From: Persicitalea sp038242095
GTDB lineage: Bacteria > Bacteroidota > Bacteroidia > Cytophagales > Spirosomataceae
Assembly: GCA_038242095.1 (NCBI GenBank)
Contig: JBBSSJ010000178.1
Span: 1-9,827 of the forward strand
DNA: 9,827 bases
Reading direction: 5' to 3'
Shown here: piece after piece, positions 7,166-9,827 of the stretch
Numbering within the stretch: position 1 is the first letter of the stretch
Layout of the letters: each line of letters starts with the position of its first letter
Translations under genes and position numbers: made by a program
The notes under the pieces: model-generated
The model's database searches: none
What the model was told of the DNA's origin: nothing
What the model saw: the letters and a program-made list of their open reading frames with translations, nothing else

Positions 7166-8194
7166 TTGGAACAGAACGAGAATCACTATTTCTCAAAAAT
7201 TGGCAAGCCCTTCATTATCGCCGAGATGTCGGGGAACCACAATCAGTCCCTCGACCGCGCCCTGGCCATTGTTAGGGCGGCTGCTGACAGCGGGGCTCAC
7301 GCCATCAAGCTGCAGACCTACACGGCGGATACGATGACGGTCAAGGGTGCATTCACCATTTCAGACCCTAACTCGCTTTGGTATGGTCGTGAACTCTACG
7401 ATTTATATAAGCAAGCTTACACGCCTTGGGAATGGCACCAGCCAATTTTTGATCTGGCGGAGGAACTGGGATTGGTTTGCTTTTCGAGTCCTTTCGACGA
7501 AACAGCGGTTGACTTTCTGGAACAACTGGGCGCTCCGCTTTACAAAATTGCCTCCTTTGAGAATACGCATCATCCTTTGTTAAAAAAGGTGGCCCGTACG
7601 GGTAAACCCGTCATCATGTCCACGGGTGTGTCGTCCATTGCTGATATCATCGAGTCGGTTCAGGTACTGCGCGACAATGGTTGCCAAGAACTCGTACTGC
7701 TTAAATGCACCAGCACTTATCCCGCTACCCCTGAAAATACCAACCTAAATACGATCAAGGTCTTGCAGGAAATATTTCCAGACTGTATCATCGGGCTGTC
7801 CGACCACACTATGGGCGTGGGGGTTGCGGTCGCTGCTGTGGCCCTGGGCGCACGGGTGGTCGAAAAGCACTTTACGCTGAGCCGTACCGATGGCGGGGTC
7901 GACAGTGCCTTCTCCCTGGAACCCGCCGAATTACAAAGTTTGGTAGACGAGACGGATCGGGCGTTTTTGGCGATGGGCGGTGTGCAATTATACGTGCAGG
8001 AAGCGGAGAAAAAGAGTCTGCTCTTTAAGCGCTCGATCTACGTGGTAGAAGATATTGAGGAAGGGCAGATATTTACTGAGAGAAATATCCGGGTATTAAG
8101 GCCAGGGGATGGGTTGCATCCTAAACATTATGAGAGTTTATTAGGAAAATCTTCAAAGCAATCGCACAAAAAGGGGACCCCCTTAACTATATAA
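7166..8194 (+). CDS. pseI: Pseudaminic acid synthase PseI (TTG start)
   Basis: A 342-residue NeuB-family synthase of usual length that condenses the six-carbon sugar 2,4-diacetamido-2,4,6-trideoxy-L-altrose with phosphoenolpyruvate. IIAEMSGNHNQSL (residues 17-29) is the PseI form of the first motif, unlike the 'GVNHNG' type of NeuB and LegI. KLQTYTADTMT (48-58) binds phosphoenolpyruvate; His214 (in LSDHTMG) and His235 (in EKHFTLSR) are the metal-ligand positions. From about residue 287 there is a C-terminal SAF (antifreeze-like) domain that caps the active site. No ATG precedes the first motif and the frame is closed by TAA at 7121-7123, so TTG at 7166 is the likely start. Except for its first 30 or so bases the gene is GC-rich (43 of 60 at 7801-7860), unlike the four genes before it. 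Confidence 0.93.
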   Translation: MEQNENHYFSKIGKPFIIAEMSGNHNQSLDRALAIVRAAADSGAHAIKLQTYTADTMTVKGAFTISDPNSLWYGRELYDLYKQAYTPWEWHQPIFDLAEELGLVCFSSPFDETAVDFLEQLGAPLYKIASFENTHHPLLKKVARTGKPVIMSTGVSSIADIIESVQVLRDNGCQELVLLKCTSTYPATPENTNLNTIKVLQEIFPDCIIGLSDHTMGVGVAVAAVALGARVVEKHFTLSRTDGGVDSAFSLEPAELQSLVDETDRAFLAMGGVQLYVQEAEKKSLLFKRSIYVVEDIEEGQIFTERNIRVLRPGDGLHPKHYESLLGKSSKQSHKKGTPLTI

Positions 8195-8244
8195 TTTAAT
8201 GCATCTTAATCAAGTTATGTGAGATAAAATTATGTTCAAACAAT

Positions 8245-9129
8245 ATGAGTAATCTACTTAAGAATTTAGAGTACCGCATAATGCTTCGGGTTACGGAAAA
8301 GCGGTTAAGAGACACAATAGCAAATGTGATTGCCTCAAACAGAGGCAAAAACCTTTCTTTTGCTGAAAATACCAAATCGAGTTTTATAGAGAAAGGCAAG
8401 CTGTCCAAGCACGTTGATAATTTGCGAAGCGATGGTTTTACAGTATTCGATCATCTGGTTTCATCTGAGAGACTTAGCAGGATAATGGCTTACATTGAGA
8501 TGCTGGAATGTCACGATCCGTACAGGCCCCATTTGGGTAGCATCGATCTTACAAATCCCGCTCCAGAAAGCCATATTGCGCACTATGAGCGAAAGGATTT
8601 GGTAAGAAATTCCGACATCTTGGAAATAGCCAATGATAATGGGGTAATAGCCCTTGCCCAAGAGTTTTTAGGAGCCGCACCAACTATCAGCAACATCAAT
8701 ATGTGGTGGTCCTTTGGCGGTAAGAAGCAGGCGGAAGAGGCACAATTATACCATCGTGATGTAGATGATTGGAGATTTTGCAAATTTTTCATCTATCTAA
8801 CAGATGTTTCGGCAGAAAATGGCCCTCATATTTACGTAAAGGGATCTTCTGCTTCACCCGCTTATAGGAGGATCAGGAGGTACAAAGACAACGAGATAGA
8901 GTCTAAATTTGGTAAACAAAATATTATCATTTTTGAAAGACCCAAGGGCAGTGCTTTCATGGTAGATACTTTTGGCTTCCACAAAGGTTTACTCCCAAAA
9001 AGTGGCCGCAGACTACTTCTTCAGGTAGAATATTCCTTAGATCCCCTAGCAGTTGAAAAATACTCTCCTGTACCTATTGATAACAATATTTATGATAAAT
9101 ATGTAAATAGACTTATCATTTCAGATTGA
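8245..9129 (+). CDS. PhyH-type Fe(II)/2-oxoglutarate dioxygenase
   Basis: A 294-residue protein resembling the phytanoyl-CoA dioxygenase (PhyH) family of non-haem iron oxygenases. The iron facial triad can be placed: His170 and Asp172 in YHRDVDDW, and His246 in FGFHKG, followed by Arg255 or Arg256 as the likely 2-oxoglutarate carboxylate ligand. The segment DVSAENGPHIYVKGSS is the typical PhyH turn between them. Residues 1 to about 55 are basic and charged and resemble nothing I know; the DGFTVFDHLVS segment after it is the usual PhyH beginning. The ATG at 8245 follows an AT-rich leader 50 bases after pseI. The substrate is unknown: hydroxylation or oxidative modification of the sugar or its attached acyl group would fit the context. 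The gene appears less GC-rich than pseI. Confidence 0.7.
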   Translation: MSNLLKNLEYRIMLRVTEKRLRDTIANVIASNRGKNLSFAENTKSSFIEKGKLSKHVDNLRSDGFTVFDHLVSSERLSRIMAYIEMLECHDPYRPHLGSIDLTNPAPESHIAHYERKDLVRNSDILEIANDNGVIALAQEFLGAAPTISNINMWWSFGGKKQAEEAQLYHRDVDDWRFCKFFIYLTDVSAENGPHIYVKGSSASPAYRRIRRYKDNEIESKFGKQNIIIFERPKGSAFMVDTFGFHKGLLPKSGRRLLLQVEYSLDPLAVEKYSPVPIDNNIYDKYVNRLIISD

Positions 9130-9214
9130 AAATGATCTTATAAATAAAGCCCTCTATTGGTGAAGATATGCGTAAAACTCATATTAGTCATTGTATAGAA
9201 ACCCTTTGCCTGAA

Positions 9215-9228
9215 TTCAAGATCTTGAA
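9215..9228. repeat. 14-bp perfect palindrome before the flippase start
   Basis: TTCAAGATCTTGAA reads the same on both strands. It lies nine bases before the flippase ATG at 9238, inside the longest gene-free stretch of the window (9130-9237). It could be a dimer-type protein binding site or a small RNA hairpin controlling translation, but a single 14-bp palindrome may also be chance. The rest of this gap is AT-rich; I saw no match to the Bacteroidota -7 promoter element TAnnTTTG and no terminator. Confidence 0.3.
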
Positions 9229-9237
9229 AATATATTA

Positions 9238-9827
9238 ATGAAAATCAGCATTTCAGGTGGAGCTTCTTTGTTCAACATCGCTATTCGTGGCTTAACGATT
9301 CTTAGTAAGTTCATCCTGATCATGTACATGGCTCGGGTTTTACCCACGAAGGATTTGGGTACCTACGGCCTATTTGTATCCACGGTGGCCTATGCGTTGT
9401 CTTTGGTGGGCATGGATTACCATCACTACGTTGTAAGGGAGCTTCTCAGGCTTCCCAATAGCGAATGGGCTGCACTTATTCGTGACCAATTTGTATTTTA
9501 TCTAATTACCTATTCAACGATTTTTCCACTATTACTCCTGATTTTCTGGAGCGACTTTCTTCCCTGGAATTTAATTGGTTGGTTCTATAGCATATTGGTA
9601 GTTGAACATATTTCCCAGGAAATATACCGTATTTTGACCGCCTTGCAGCGCCCCGTTCTGGCTCATCTGCTCTCTTTTTTTCGTTTGGGAGCGTGGGTTT
9701 ACGCGGTTATGGCGGTATTTTTATTCACCTCATTCCCTAAAACTCTGGAAGTTATTTGGCTGGGCTGGATGTTTGGTGGTGGGACATGCATTATCATTGG
9801 GGCCACTGCTCTGAGAAGATCAATCGA
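9238..9827 (+). CDS. Wzx-like oligosaccharide flippase (N-terminal part)
   Basis: An open frame of 196 codons running off the window end, so the 3' part is missing. The protein is strongly hydrophobic, with likely membrane segments near residues 11-32, 43-60, 84-104, 110-123, 148-166 and 172-192. The segment MARVLPTKDLGTYGLF (31-46) is the typical loop of the polysaccharide transporter (PST/MATE-like) family, whose members move lipid-linked repeat units across the inner membrane. The start ATG is preceded by AT-rich bases, as usual in Bacteroidota, and the frame is closed upstream by TGA at 9211-9213. Position after the sugar-synthesis genes suggests that the pseudaminic acid derivative is part of a Wzy-type surface polysaccharide or a flipped glycan for protein glycosylation. 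Family members are about 400-500 residues, so somewhat under half is present. Confidence 0.85.
   Translation, partial: MKISISGGASLFNIAIRGLTILSKFILIMYMARVLPTKDLGTYGLFVSTVAYALSLVGMDYHHYVVRELLRLPNSEWAALIRDQFVFYLITYSTIFPLLLLIFWSDFLPWNLIGWFYSILVVEHISQEIYRILTALQRPVLAHLLSFFRLGAWVYAVMAVFLFTSFPKTLEVIWLGWMFGGGTCIIIGATALRRSI

Noticed and set aside
8171..8184. Small inverted repeat (AAGGG, 4-base loop, CCCTT) at the end of pseI, considered as a terminator.
   Set aside because: It has only a five-pair stem, lies within the coding region and is not followed by a run of T; the next gene follows closely on the same strand.
7166..8194. Reading the synthase as NeuB or LegI (sialic or legionaminic acid).
   Set aside because: The first motif is EMSGNHNQSL, the PseI form, and PseC and PseG-like proteins are encoded in the same cluster.
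9168..9227. Short frame of 19 codons from an ATG at 9168 in the gap before the flippase.
   Set aside because: Its product resembles no known protein, it has no clear ribosome site and such short frames are expected by chance.
9130..9237. Search for a Bacteroidota promoter (TTTG and TAnnTTTG) ahead of the flippase.
   Set aside because: A TTTG occurs near 9205, but no TA lies at the required spacing, so no promoter is called.

Overview
The window is one continuous plus-strand gene cluster for making and modifying a nonulosonic (sialic-acid-like) sugar of the pseudaminic acid type. It ends in the start of a lipid-linked glycan flippase gene, so the product is probably a cell-surface or secreted glycan. 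Protein sequence style, AT-rich leaders without clear Shine-Dalgarno sequences and mixed base composition suggest a Bacteroidota bacterium, perhaps of the Cytophagales. That placement is inference from general appearance, not from a marker gene.

Layout, left to right: the C-terminal half of the PseC aminotransferase (1-579, cut by the window start); an aldo/keto reductase (654-1526); a PseF-type CMP-sugar cytidylyltransferase (1523-2287); a class III PLP aminotransferase of the glutamate-1-semialdehyde aminomutase type (2290-3597); a class I SAM methyltransferase (TTG start, 3647-4306); a PseG-PseH fusion (4348-5787); a PseJ-like sugar formyltransferase (5784-6452); a PIG-L family deacetylase (6430-7140); the PseI synthase (TTG start, 7166-8194); a PhyH-type Fe(II)/2-oxoglutarate dioxygenase (8245-9129); and the N-terminal 196 residues of a Wzx-like flippase (9238 to the window end). 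All gaps are short (2-108 bases) and several genes overlap by ATGA, so this looks like one operon. No rRNA, tRNA, CRISPR array, insertion sequence or convincing promoter or terminator was seen.

The core pathway is nearly complete: PseC (4-amination), PseH domain (N4-acetylation), PseG domain (UDP removal), PseI (condensation with phosphoenolpyruvate) and PseF (CMP activation). Only PseB, the first enzyme, is missing, and it is expected just upstream. The other enzymes are unusual: an extra oxidoreductase plus aminotransferase, a formyltransferase that would compete with PseH for the same amine, an N-deacetylase, a methyltransferase and a dioxygenase. Together they suggest a pseudaminic acid derivative with non-standard N-acylation and possibly an additional amino group. 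The block from the methyltransferase to the deacetylase looks more AT-rich than the genes on either side (aminotransferase and pseI), which hints that a modification cassette was exchanged inside an older operon.
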